Assembly (NCBI RefSeq): GCF_004011695.2
Contig: NC_082415.1
Span: 248,001 to 312,000 of the forward strand
Length of the DNA stretch: 64,000 nt
Direction of reading: 5' to 3'
DNA from: Ascochyta rabiei
Taxonomy: Eukaryota > Ascomycota > Dothideomycetes > Pleosporales > Didymellaceae
Part shown: positions 43,901-54,508 of the stretch, one piece after another
How positions within the stretch are numbered: the stretch's first letter is position 1
Layout: every line of letters begins with the position of its first letter
Position numbers and translations under genes: made by a program
Notes under the pieces: model-generated
Databases searched by the model: none
Told to the model about the DNA's origin: nothing
The model's input: the letters and a program-made list of their open reading frames with translations, nothing else

Positions 43901-44590
43901 GCCTGAACTTAGGGAAATTAAAGTATAAGGCTGCTTCCTAACAGTAGAACACTTTAATTAATATCTCTTATTCCCTAGGCTACAGCTAGTCTGCTATCTT
44001 TATTTTCTAAAGTTGTTTAAGGGTTAATCTGGTACCTAATAGAAAGCTGGCAGTGTAGTCCTTAACGTGCCTCTAAAACTGCTACCAGCCCTAATCTTAG
44101 TTTGTTAGGTATTAAAATTAAGCCCTTTCCTGCTAGTCTTAGCGTCCGTCTACAGCATATAGTGTTACTATTAAGTTATAGACTAGTTAGACCTTTTTAG
44201 CTTTAGTTTTATACGTAGTGCTGCACCTAAGTTTAATAGGACATTAAGTAGCTTCTCCCTTTCATTGTGCTAGCTCTGCCTAATAGAGGAAGTTTAGCTC
44301 TAGAGGTATATTAGATAGTACCTTATCATGTCTACTCTTATAGGGATACTAATCTTCCTTAATTATAGTGTACAGCAGATAGTAATCTAGCTAGGGCCTA
44401 ACTAGTCTTATAGTAGCGCATCCTAAAAGTCTATTAAATGTTTGTCTGTTTGCTGTTAGGGTTTTAAAAGGTTCTAGAGAGTTAGGCCTAACGCTTACTC
44501 TCCTTACTCTTTTAAATGTATTAACCTATAAGCAATTGTTCTATAGTGTTTTCTATTACTTCTATAAACGTTTTATGTAATTTGTAGTCT
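40950..44590 (-). pseudogene. Gypsy-C Pol remnant
   Basis: Reverse strand: RT near 43100-43900 with the catalytic box seen as MLYIDKITIKG (about 43370-43400) in place of YIDD. RNase H near 42570-43000 (KYNCKALLLALKKFQ, ending VVGKKNVVVDALSR). Integrase follows at 41200-42200. The end, RKTEKGTYILEELN and GTYAGNRLTKFYQ (about 41130-41220), is a typical integrase C-terminus; I see no chromodomain. Most breaks are TAG/TAA. The order RNase H before integrase identifies Ty3/gypsy. Confidence 0.78.
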
Positions 44591-44602
44591 TTAGAGTAGA
44601 TA

Positions 44603-44841
44603 TGTTAAAGTTACACTTTAGTTAAAGACTATAAGCACTAATTCTATTAGTTCTTAGGGATAAGCACTAGTGGATTAGTTTAGGGTTATTAACTAAGCAA
44701 AGCTTATAAAGATAGGGTGTAATAAATAGTACAGAGTAGACTGTCTGGTTTAAGAGTAGGTTAAGATTCTAAAGATAAATTAATTAATAAGGTTAAACAT
44801 AAACTATAAGGGTTATATTCCTACCTTCTATATACTTAAGA
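44603..44841 (-). repeat. Gypsy-A LTR fragment
   Basis: Inverted gypsy-A LTR from TGTTAAAGTTACAC, about half length; cut at 44842 by the gypsy-D LTR. Confidence 0.75.
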
Positions 44842-45119
44842 TGTCCTAAAGTCTTATAGAATAAAGTCCTAGAGTCTTATAAGTCTTCTAGAATCCTGTA
44901 GGATTCCTATAGAACGCTAGTTATTTATCCTATAAATCCTGTAGCTTGCTTAGCCTTTATCTTATAGGACGTTTTACCTGTTATAGCCCTAGCAGCTTAT
45001 ATGTAAGGTGTCTTATTATTACCTACAAGGTAATAGCCTCCATACTAGCTATTGTGCTGCCTTATAATATCTATTAATAAAACCTAGTAATTCCTTTCTT
45101 AGAATTTATGTTTATAACA
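44842..45119 (-). repeat. Gypsy-D 3' LTR
   Basis: 278 bp with TG...CA ends, reverse strand TGTTATAAACATAAA to TTTAGGACA. Unrelated to the 487-bp gypsy-A LTR although the adjoining pol is closely related. Followed by the inverted polypurine tract CTATCCTCCTCCTTT. Contains repeated TCCTATAGA/TCCTGTAG-type segments. Confidence 0.65.
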
Positions 45120-45141
45120 CTATCCTCCTCCTTTCTAGCTT

Positions 45142-45720
45142 ATGTCTTTATAAGCTAACTAAATAACATCTTACAGTACTGTCTATTATTATTAGCATAG
45201 TAATTATATTAATAATAAAGGTTAGACTATTATAGTTGCCTATAAGCGCTATACTAAAGAAGAGTTACCTTATTAGCTGTTATTATTAAGTAAGTAGTGT
45301 AGACACTATGTCTGCGTAGGGTCTGCGCTGTGTATACTAGTAGATAACCTAGCTCTAAACTTTTCTTTTATTAATGCGGAGATAGAAAAACTAAGGAGAT
45401 AAGAGGAAGAAACTAATTTAGCGCTAGAAGCGTAATAAGCTATTACAGAGGCTGTGCTAGCAGAGATGTAAGCGTTATATGTAAAGGGTTACAGTCTGCG
45501 TAAACAGAAGGTTTTGTTAAAATAGAAGGAGTAATAGATTTTTAATGTAGGTGTAGTAGATACTAAAGACTTAGAGTAGGTAGATTAGTAGGAAGTGCTG
45601 AACCTAGTAATTGTGTCTGTTAACCTAGAGGCGCCTATTTAGGCTAAAGTAATTCACTAGTCTGTTATCTAGGGTTTTAACAATCCTAAAACGTCTTTAG
45701 TAGCTGCTAGCAATTTATAA
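45142..45720 (+). pseudogene. Gypsy-D antisense accessory ORF
   Basis: Frame of 579 bp (192 codons plus TAA) opposite to gypsy-D pol. ATG 45142, TAA 45718-45720, broken only by TAG/TAA at likely Gln. The Cys motif QCRHYVCVGSALC lies near residue 65, with Tyr probably replacing a Cys. It is followed by a charged coiled-coil-like region, AEIEKLRR and EEETNLALEA, then KGYSLRKQKVLL. The last residues (AASNL) and the overlap with pol resemble the gypsy-A antisense frame (SSNL), but the rest differs. Same position and architecture, different sequence. Confidence 0.6.
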
Positions 45721-46649
45721 GGTTTGTAGGTAGCTCCTATATATTTTCTAATTTAGGGTACCCTACCTATTTAAATGAATATTAAATGCTCTGTAGGGTA
45801 CGTTTTTCTGTAACTATTTTTTTAACTTCCCATTTATCTTTACTATTAGCTTAATAATAGAAGTTCTCTTAGACAGGAGTTCTAGGGTTAGCTAGTTTTA
45901 ATAGTAATATGTAGAACACTAGATAGATCTTGAAATCCTTTAGCAGATTAAACCTATGGTTAACTTGGCTTTATATAGAGATAAAAAAGAGTCTAGCCTT
46001 AACGTAGTCTAGTTTTTTGTTAGCCTTTGTGTGCAAAGGTTTATTATAAGGAAAGAAACTTTATCCCGCTTCCTTAGCTAAGGTGCTGTTTTTCTTTTCT
46101 AGTTAATATATAAGATAGCCTACTCTTAAGCCTTACTAATATTTTATAGTGCTTTTTTATGTACTTCCTTTAGTCTTACTACTAAAATTATTACTAATTT
46201 CGTCTAAATTAGTGTGTCTAGACTTCTAGTAAAGGGATTTAGGTACATTGTGTAATTTAGGAAGAACAGTAAATCTTCTATTACTTCTAATAATTTATCA
46301 TTGTATGTAATTTATACTATAGGCAACAGTAAAACCTAGTTATCTTACTACTGCTTACTATATATCTGTAGGTATGTCTCTATAGTCTAATTTGTTCTTT
46401 TAGTCTATCTATCTATCTGTAGATAATATACTGTTAAAAGCTTCTTCTTAGTACTAATAGCTGCTAAGAGCGTAGTCTAGTAGTTTAACGTAAAGAGCTT
46501 ATCTTAATTACTAATTATTAATTCTAGTATGCTATAATACCTTATATGTAAATCTAGAAATACTTATAAAAGCTGCTCTATAGTATAGCTATATTAAAAA
46601 GGTATTTTCTTAGCATACCTAGTAAATCTGTTAACTATAATAAAGATTA
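45700..46649 (-). pseudogene. Gypsy-D Pol C-terminus (integrase, chromodomain)
   Basis: Very similar to gypsy-A3 15143-16095: chromodomain remnant near 45730-45840, integrase tail beyond it. Interrupted by pogo-1 at TA (46648-46649); continues at 53808. Confidence 0.75.
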
Positions 46650-47468
46650 ACGTGTTTTACCACCAAGCGGTCACCCCTTACCAACATTGCGACTATCACA
46701 GACTATTACAACAATGCCAACACAACGCAACGCGCAATTAACCTACAACAAAGGCACACTCTACCTTGCTATCTAGGCTACCTAAGCTACCCCTCCTAAT
46801 ACTACAAAACACGCGTCTAGAGCATTTAACATCTCCTAACAACGCTAGTACAACAACGCGCTAAAAAGCGCGCCTAACACAACTGTTAACCTAACTTAAG
46901 CAAGCTAGACAGGATAGAGAAGGAGGTAATAGTAGTACGTATACTTAAGCTAGATATATAAGAAATAGGCGCTATAAGGACTATAGTGTAAGAAATAGCT
47001 AATAATCTCCTTACTGCACGCAGTAAAGGACCTGTTATTAAGAACTAGGTAGACAGGTTTAGGACGCGTACTAAGGAGGTTAAGCTTTAACACAGTTGCT
47101 TATATAATTATTAACAAGCTCTAAATAAAGATCTATGCGTTATAGAGCCCTAGTTTAAGCTAGTTAGGATTATAGAGGAGAAGTACAGGATCTTAGATAA
47201 AGACATATATAACTTTAATAAGTCTAGCTTTATAATAGGTATAATTACTGCTTAGATAGTCTTTACAGGCTCTAAGAAGCAAAGCAATCCTAAGAAGATA
47301 CAACTAGGTAATTATAACTAGGTTACAATTATCTAGGGTATCTACGCTAGTGGGTAGGCTATCCCACCCTTTATTATCTTTAGTAGTAAGGTCCTTATAT
47401 TAAGCTAGTATACAGGACTACCTTACAACTAGGTAATTAAGACTAGTGCTAACATCTAGATAACAAAT

Positions 47469-47631
47469 TGTTAGATAATATGCTTAATGTGTAAAGATGA
47501 TGATAAAGGTGATTGATTTATAATTATCTGTCTTAATGGCTCATTTTATGTGTGTGTGCCGCTAGCCCCTAAGTTAACAGAGGTTAACTTTAAAAACCCT
47601 AACTTGGCTCAGCAAGGTTGGTTATCTAACA
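47469..47631 (-). repeat. Copia-2 3' LTR
   Basis: 163 bp, plus strand TGTTAGATAATATGC to GGTTATCTAACA. Adjacent CACCCCCTCAGCTT (47632-47645) is the inverted polypurine tract AAGCTGAGGGGGTG. Confidence 0.92.
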
Positions 47632-47645
47632 CACCCCCTCAGCTT

Positions 47646-50600
47646 CAAGGCCTTATTAAAGCTGGACACTATTAGCTCTTATTGTACCTCTAGGTCAGCA
47701 AGCTTTTAGTTAAGTAATTCTATTTAGGTGTTGGCTGGCTTTCTTCGTTTAGTATGTTTCTTTAGTCCTAGCTGCCTTAGAAAGGTTAACTACTTGCTTG
47801 CAGGCAGAGCCTTTATAAGTCTGTTAGCTAACATCTTAGTAGATAGGATATAGGTTACTGTTATAGTGCCTTTGTTTACCTCTTGTTGCAGCTAGTAGTT
47901 GTGAATGTCCACATGTCGTAGTTTAGTTTAGAGTTTTAAGACTTCCTTATTAATTAATTAGATAGTCTAGGTATTATTATATTAAATAGTAATTGTTAAT
48001 TATAAGAGGAGTATGCTAAGTTCTAACAATAGTTGTAAGATAAAGATAGCTTCCTTAGCTACCTGTGCTAGGGCAAGTAGCTCTGCTTTAGTTGTTAATG
48101 TAGTAACTGTGTCTTATTTATTAGCTCTCTAGGCAATAAGTCCTCTGTATAGTTTAATAGTATATCCTTAAGAGCTCTTCCTATTAAGAGTATTATTATC
48201 AAATGATGCATTACTAGCGACCACTAGGTGCTTATTGCCTCTAAAGGTAAGGGACAGGTCTTATGTCCCTTGTAGGTACAATAGTACCTAATCTACTGCG
48301 TTATAGTGGTGCTGTCTAGGGTTAGTTAGAAATTGTGCCAGCCTAGATGTCGTAAAGGCAATGTTAGGCCTAGTGGTGACCGCAGCAAAGAGGAGAGATC
48401 TAATCTTTCTCTAGTATTTGTTAATTTCTAATGCTGCAGCTTCCCCTTAATTTAGTAGAAGCTTAATGCTTAATATTAGTGTGTTGTGTTGTATGTCTGT
48501 CTTGTCTGCTAAGGAGACAATTTTGTTAATGTATAACGCCTGTAAGAGGAGGATCCTTAGGTTGTCTTAATCTTAGGTTATCTCTACTCCTAGGAACTAT
48601 AACAGATTGTTTCCCCCTATAACAAAGTATTTGTTAGTAATATAGCTAAGGGCCTTGTCTACCTTATGTCTTCTGGTTAGGTAATAAGCTATAATAATAT
48701 TGTCTATATAAAAGAAGATAGTAACTCTATTCTAAAGGAAGCAGTAGGGTTTATAGGGAACAACTGCGAATCTATAGCTTGTTAGAGTAGATGTAAATTC
48801 CTTCTACTAGAGGAGTAGAGAGATTTTTAGTCTATATAGTGCCTTATATAGCTGTAGGACTATACCTAGTTTCTAATACCTGCGTAGCATCCTTATATAG
48901 ACCTTTCTGTTAATTAATGTATAAATAAAGGCGTTTATAACATTAAACTACTTAAGTTCTAGGTTATGTGCTGCTGAAATTGCTATAAGCATTCTAAAGG
49001 ACCTGCTAGCTAGTGTTGCTGCGTAGGTATCTTTAGAAGTAATGTTTTATTACTTGTTACCTTAGACTACTAGTTGCGCCTTATATTTAAGTAGGTAGTA
49101 GTTCTTATTAAGCTTGTACGTGTATACCTACATACAGTTAAGTATCTAGTGTCCTACTGCCTTAGTCTTTGTTAGGGGTACTTTAGACTATAACTTTATG
49201 GTCTGATGGCTGCTAAGGTGCTCTTGCTTGGCTTCTTTAAACCATTAGTGAAGCGGGTGGTCCTCTAGGTTTAATTGTGCTGTTGGCTCTAGTAGGAGTT
49301 AGCTTTAATAAGACTTAAGCCCTTTTATTAGCATCTGTTTTAACCTAGCCTTGTTAATATTATTGCCCTGGTATGTGCCTATGCATCTGCCTTATGTGCT
49401 AGCTATAAATACAGCCTTCTACAGGATAGTTTGTAAAGTTCCTTAAGATTTCGCTATCGTTAATTCTGACTAATTAGCAGTTAACTAGTGCCACCTGCCA
49501 ACTCCTGATTAGCTGTTACCTCTTACTAACTGGAATAACAACAACGTGTCTATTAACAACGCAACTAGTGGCAGAGTTAGAGGAGGGGTTAGATATATAT
49601 GTCTAGCTTTCTGTCTATTATTGTAACCTAGTTAATCTTCTGTAGTATTTAAGTGTGTAATAGTGTTGTCCTTATAGAATAACTAGATTTTAGCCTTATT
49701 TTAGGGTAGAGGCAGAAGCTCTACGCTTCTTGTCTATGTTGCTATCTCTTTAAGAGTGCTGTGCATAAGAATATCTATTAGGTCCTAAGTCTAGCTACTA
49801 AAGACAGTATCCTTATTAAAGATTATATCTCTTATGCTAATAACTTTTACTAAGGTAGAAATCTATATCTAATATATGTTTAAGGATTAGTATCCTACTA
49901 GGTATTCTACCTATGCTCTTAGGTCTAGTTTCTAGATTTATAACTTTCCTTAAAGGGTGTTGCTTGTAAGAGTAAAGGCTTTACATCTATATGCTTTTAG
50001 ATGTGCCTAGTTTAGTTTCCTACTTTGTGTGTTTAGGCTAGCTAGTTAAGCTGTATAGGTAAAGAGCACATTATAGGGTGTTTTCTAGTTATTTAATAAC
50101 CTTAGTGTTTAGTTGTGTAGGTATACTGCTGCCCTTACAATCTCTAGCTACATTTCCTATAGTAGGTTTGCGTCCAATCTTATAGTGCGTGCCTTATCTT
50201 TTATTACACCCCCTAAGCGTTTAGCACATCTGTTCTATGCTTAGGTATCTTGTGCGGAAGGCTTAAGCCTAATTAATTGTGCAGCGCACTATCTTAATAG
50301 TTCTAGTTTTGTTGTAGTAATTTCACTATCACACTTAATTACCTTAACCTAGATCTTGTATTGTTTTAGCAGGAATTGTGTAAGAGTGTCTAGGAAGTAG
50401 ATAATTGTCTTTCCTATTTAATTATCTTTGAAATAGAAGTCCTAGAGGAAGCTAGATCGCCTGTTAACAGTAAGTAATTAGCTCTTTTCCTTAGTAAAGC
50501 TTCCTTCTTTATATAAGTAGAAGTCAATTACTATGCGTTCTCCTAGTAAATTATCTTTAAAGTAGAAGTCCTAGAGGAAGCTAGATTGCCTGTTAATAGT

Positions 50601-52613
50601 AAGCAATTAGCTCTTTTTCTTAGTAAAGCTTCCTTCTTTATATAAGTAGAAGTTAATTACTATACATTCTTCTAGTACTTTATTGCTTATTTGTAGTATT
50701 TAACTAATTTACCTCTTAGTCTTAGATTGTCTGTAAGTATTATATTAGACTATAGTAATACCCCTAACTCTTACCCCCTAAGATTGTTAGATAAGGTGCT
50801 TAATAGTAGCAGCTCTAGGGTGCCCTATTCGCTTGTGCCATAGCAGAGCAGTAGCAGTCTTAGGTGTTTAGCTTTGTGTTAATTATATTGCAAATGCTGT
50901 CTATAGCTGTTTCCTAAGTACCTATTATCTATGTTGTTTATCTAAGAATGTGATAGCTGTGTTGTCTACTCGTCTAAGCTAAGTTAGATCTCCTTTTGTG
51001 TCCTACTAGATGCCCTGTTAACGTAGTTGTTAGAAAGAGACAAGAATGCAAAGTATGTCTAGGCACTATGCTACGTTGTGTAGTTTAAGAGTAGTTAGTT
51101 AGTTTGTGTTTAATAGATAGAGATAGACAGTGCTATATCCCTATATCCATACCTAGGAGTTTCCTGCCTATAGGTAGTTGTTTCATGTAGGTAGAAGAAG
51201 GTGTTTTATCTAGTCCTTGTTGTTTGTAATGTAGATAGTTAATCCTAAGTTAAGGATAAAGGAGTTCCTAAGAGGGTAGCTTAGTAGCTCTATATTGTAT
51301 AATTCTTTAACTAGACTTATATTAATTATCAATATCTTCTGTCTCTGTAGTTATCCTAGAGGTGCCTCTAGTGTTTAGGATGTCTTAATAGCTAGTGTCT
51401 TAGTGCAAGCTTGTTTCGCAGATCTAACCTAATCTTAAAGGTTAGCATTTTGTTCTATCCTAAATTGTACTATCTTAGTAATTCCATTACGTAGGGTAAA
51501 CTATTCTAGTGCTTTATCTTTGTAGTTGTAGTAGCAATCTTCTAGTCTATAGCGTTGTCTACAAGCAGTGCATTTTACTCCTCTAGCTGCTGCTGTATCC
51601 CCTCTTAGGGACTGCTTAGATGTAGTTATTTAACTAAAGTTCTGTTTTTAACAAGGTCTTTCCTAACTCCCCTATGTAGTAGGAGTGGATAATATGTCTT
51701 TAACAACATAAGAGGCGTCCCTGTTAGTGTCTAGGGTGGATTTACTACTAGCAGCGAGAGTTAAGTTATTCCCTGCAGCAAAGGTGCCTCTTTACTGTTT
51801 CCCCTTAGGGTTACTTGCTTATATGCTCTTAGAAGCGTTTTATTATTTCTTTATAAGTTATTTTTTGTTCTTATCTGCTATAGTCCTAGAATATTATTAC
51901 CTAAGTTAGTGCTATCTTTATTACTAAATCTAAGAAGTCTTAGACAGTGTCTTGTATATTGTATATTTCAGCAACACCCTCTATTTTAGCGTTAGTTGCA
52001 GCATAATTATACTTAAGGAGCTAGGTATCCTAGCTCCTAGGGTGTCTTATTAGTTTAAGGGCTGCTAGGTATTAGTAGTGTGCGCGTAATTGTTCTTCTT
52101 TAGCATTAATACTAACTGTGTGTTTAAGGCTAATAAGCTATGTTTAAATTAATTTACCTAGTTAGCAGCAGTTCTTTATAAGGTAAGGTGATACTAAGGT
52201 TTAGATAAACATTACTACCTTATCTAGGTTAGTTTGTTCCTTACAGTAGTCTCTATCCGCTATCTTGTAGGATTTAAGGCAGCTCTTCTAATAGTTATTA
52301 TCTTCCTTCTATGCCTTTAGACCGTTAGCTAATAGTTTAGATAGGATTTTAGGAAGCTAAGGGTTTCCTTGTTCATTATTGCTAAGGGCTAGCCTCCTTT
52401 TATAGTTAGTGATGTCTAGGGCGTTAGGCGCTTGTAGCTTAGTCCTTAGAGGGATAGTCTAATTTAGGTCTATCTTCTCCTATACGTCTAGAGAGGCGCA
52501 GCAGGTCTGTAGTTAATACAACTAAGGTGTGTAGGTTGTGTAATCTATAAGAATTATTGTTAAATTGCGCATAGTTAATAGCGACATATTAAAAGGGTAT
52601 TTTAGTAGTGTTA
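47646..52613 (-). pseudogene. Copia-2 gag-pol remnant
   Basis: Reverse-strand copia polyprotein related to copia-3. RT box YIDN at 48699-48710. RT spans about 48600-49250, integrase about 49900-51300, gag about 51900-52600. An approximately 120-bp tandem duplication (50410-50545 and 50546-50670) lies in the integrase-to-RT linker. Stops are abundant; the element is dead. Confidence 0.78.
50410..50680. repeat. Tandem duplication of about 130 bp inside copia-2
   Basis: CTTTGAAATAGAAGTCCTAG through ACTATGCGTTCTCCTAGTA is followed by a second copy from CTTTAAAGTAGAAGTCCTAG to ACTATACATTCTTCTAGTA. The two differ by transitions, so the duplication is older than part of the RIP. Confidence 0.8.
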
Positions 52614-52627
52614 GTAAGACTCTTAAT
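52614..52627 (-). other. Copia-2 primer-binding site
   Basis: Reverse strand ATTAAGAGTCTTAC abutting the 5' LTR; same tRNA-Lys(CUU)-like site as copia-1 and copia-3. Confidence 0.55.
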
Positions 52628-52790
52628 TGTTAGATAATATGCTTAATATGCAAAAATAATAATAAAGGTAATTAATTTATAATTATCTGTCTTAATGGCT
52701 CATTTTATGTGTGTGTGCCGCTAGCCCCTAAGTTAACCGAGGTTAACCCTAAAAACCCCAACTTGGCTCGGCAAGGTCGGTTATCTAACA
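52628..52790 (-). repeat. Copia-2 5' LTR
   Basis: 163 bp, plus strand TGTTAGATAATATGC to GGTTATCTAACA, followed by CAAAT. Confidence 0.92.
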
Positions 52791-53807
52791 CAAATAAGCT
52801 TAGTGTAAAGTAGCTAAAGCACTTTAATGCGTATACAAAGGAGCGTACTATAGGTATATACTATCTGCTAATTATAGACAGCTATAAGAGCTACTAGAGC
52901 TACAAATTCTATAAGTACTATAAGGAACAGAAGATTATTACTTTCTGTATGTCTTCTTACTTATTGCACCTACTGCAGCTGCTTAATGTAGGCTGTTTTG
53001 CTCATTTAAAGCGGGCGTACTCTACTAAGATTAATAGCTAGGTAAGGTACTCTATTATATAAGTTAAGAAAGAAACATTTTTGCTAACCTTTTATATTGC
53101 TTTTAATAAGGTAATTACAAAGGAAAATATCCTAGCAAGCTTTAGAGGCTCTAGTTTAGTACCCTACAACCTAGAGCAAGTGCTATTAAAGCTTAATAGA
53201 GTGCTTTGCACACTAACACCTCTACTACTAGAGGCTACCCTATAGGAGTTAAAAACGCCAGCCACCCTAAAGGAGATAGAGGCGTAATTAACGCTAGTTT
53301 ATAAGCGCATATAAAGGCATAGAGAATTACTAGTCTCTCTTCTTCTATAGGCTGTTAATTTGCTTATAAAAGGTATAGCTATTATAGGTTTTAATTTAGT
53401 GTTGCAGGTGCAGGAACTAGCTAGTATTTGTAAGGTAATAGCTACTCTAACAGAGCAGCGCAGTTATAAAAGGAAGTATATTTAAACAGAGGAGAGTCTT
53501 ACAGTAGGTAGCGTACAGGATTTAATAGCTAAGAAGGACTGTAGTAGTAGGGAGGCAGCTAAACAGCCTGTAAAGAGGGTACGTAAGGAGAGGCACTATA
53601 GGCGTTATAGTAAGACTAGCTACAACACGCATACTCGTACAGCAGAAATTATAGATACAGATAATAGCAACACTTCTAAATAGTATATTAGGCTAGAGTA
53701 ATTATTAGTACAGTGTTGTAGTGTAGTGGTAATAGTCTGTAATAGTCACAATTTTGGTAAGGGGTGACCGCTCGGTGGTAGTAACCGCTTGGTGGTGAAA
53801 TACGTTA

Positions 53808-54023
53808 AGTTATAGTTATATCTAGTTACTAGGTCTCTTAAGATAGGTAGCTGTATAATAAAGTCTATTGTAATGTTTATCTATAGTGCTGTTAGTAGCA
53901 CTATTACCTAAATTTCTTTGTATTTTGCGTGTGTACTATATTTATTCTGCTAACAGTTAATATAGTTCTTAATGTATTTATTAACCTTATCCTTTATATT
54001 ACTAAACTTATAGTATTACCTAA
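53808..54023 (-). pseudogene. Gypsy-D integrase, continuation
   Basis: Resumes the gypsy-D frame broken at 46649 and matches A3 from about 16095 to 16310. Cut by the copia-4 LTR at 54024. Confidence 0.78.
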
Positions 54024-54276
54024 TATCGCGCAGCCGAGCCTGTAGATGACTAATGGGGTGCTCCCCTATCCAATCGAGCTTGCGGATTATTGTTAAGTGG
54101 CTCCTTTCTCCACAATTAACCACCAAGCTCCTAAGGGTCGCCTACAAAGTTTAAGTAAGCAAGATTACATAATAACTAAATTTCCTTTATACTTAAGCAA
54201 TACGTTACACATTAAATATATAGACACTAATTAAATTAATTAATTACCTAAGTATAGTCCTCTAAGCTCTGTTACA
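54024..54276 (+). repeat. Copia-4 5' LTR
   Basis: 253 bp, starting TATCGCGCAGCC (TG mutated to TA) and ending CTCTGTTACA. Confidence 0.9.
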
Positions 54277-54290
54277 GTTATAAGCCTAGC
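54277..54290 (+). other. Copia-4 primer-binding site (tRNA-Ile half)
   Basis: GTTATAAGCCTAGC directly after the LTR. Its complement ends GGCTTATAAC, like the anticodon loop of tRNA-Ile(UAU) read to the base after the loop. The geometry is the same as the tRNA-Lys site of copia-1 to -3, with a different tRNA. Confidence 0.45.
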
Positions 54291-54508
54291 TTCCTAAGCA
54301 TAGTAGATCTCCCTGCGCACTTAGCAACAAGCTTGTTAGACATTGCTTAACTGCTCTAATTTTGCCTAATTATCTTTTTTATCCTAACTCTATAACTGCT
54401 ACTATAGGCAAGCTAGTTAACTATAATGCTTAAGCTCTCTTAGGTATCCTAACAGGACCCTATTAACTTAAATCAAGGTCTAATTGGCCTAATTAGTTTA
54501 TTTAACTT

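Larger units (their letters stand above)
38118..44602 (-). mobile_element. Gypsy-C, reverse-strand Ty3/gypsy, 5' truncated
   Basis: The 3' LTR (38118-38341) and polypurine tract match 6382-6775. Internal sequence contains an opposite-strand reading frame (39102-40890) and pol (about 40950-44590). The gag end and 5' LTR are missing; an inverted gypsy-A LTR fragment begins at 44603. Flank TATAG (38113-38117) lies in gypsy-B. Confidence 0.75.
47469..52790 (-). mobile_element. Copia-2, complete Ty1/copia element, TSD CAAAT
   Basis: 163-bp LTRs at 47469-47631 and 52628-52790; identical CAAAT at 47464-47468 and 52791-52795. Reverse orientation, with the primer site next to the right LTR and the polypurine tract next to the left one. 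The insertion is in the transposase gene of pogo-1, so copia-2 is younger than pogo-1, which is younger than gypsy-D. Confidence 0.95.
46715..53683 (+). pseudogene. Pogo-1 transposase, interrupted by copia-2
   Basis: Cut-and-paste DDE transposase of the Fot1/pogo group (Tc1/mariner superfamily). Exons of the broken gene: 46715-47468 and 52796-53683. ATG 46715 (MPTQRNAQLTYNKGTLYLA), an early frameshift near 46900, then a CENP-B-type HTH (RIEKEVIVVRILKLDI, VDRFRTRTKEVKL). The DDE core starts with DIYNFNKSSF (47205-47235), where Asp has become Asn through GAT to AAT. GYASG-like and PPFIIF follow. After copia-2 the frame resumes: KHFNAYTKERTIGIY, LLIIDSYKSY with the second Asp, LLNVGCFAHLKRAYS with the third Asp again Asn. 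The Lys/Arg-rich tail ends at TAG 53681. Two of three catalytic residues lost, so inactive. Confidence 0.88.
46650..53805 (+). mobile_element. Pogo-1, complete Fot1/pogo DNA transposon (TSD TA), split by copia-2
   Basis: TA at 46648-46649 and 53806-53807 flanks ends ACGTGTTTTACCACC and its inverse GGTGGTGAAATACGT. The terminal inverted repeats run about 65-80 bp, with an extra copy of ACCACC(A/G)AGCGGT at the right end. Without copia-2 and one target copy it measures about 1.83 kb, the usual Fot1 size. One transposase gene fills the interior. It sits inside gypsy-D integrase, whose sequence resumes at 53808. Confidence 0.92.
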
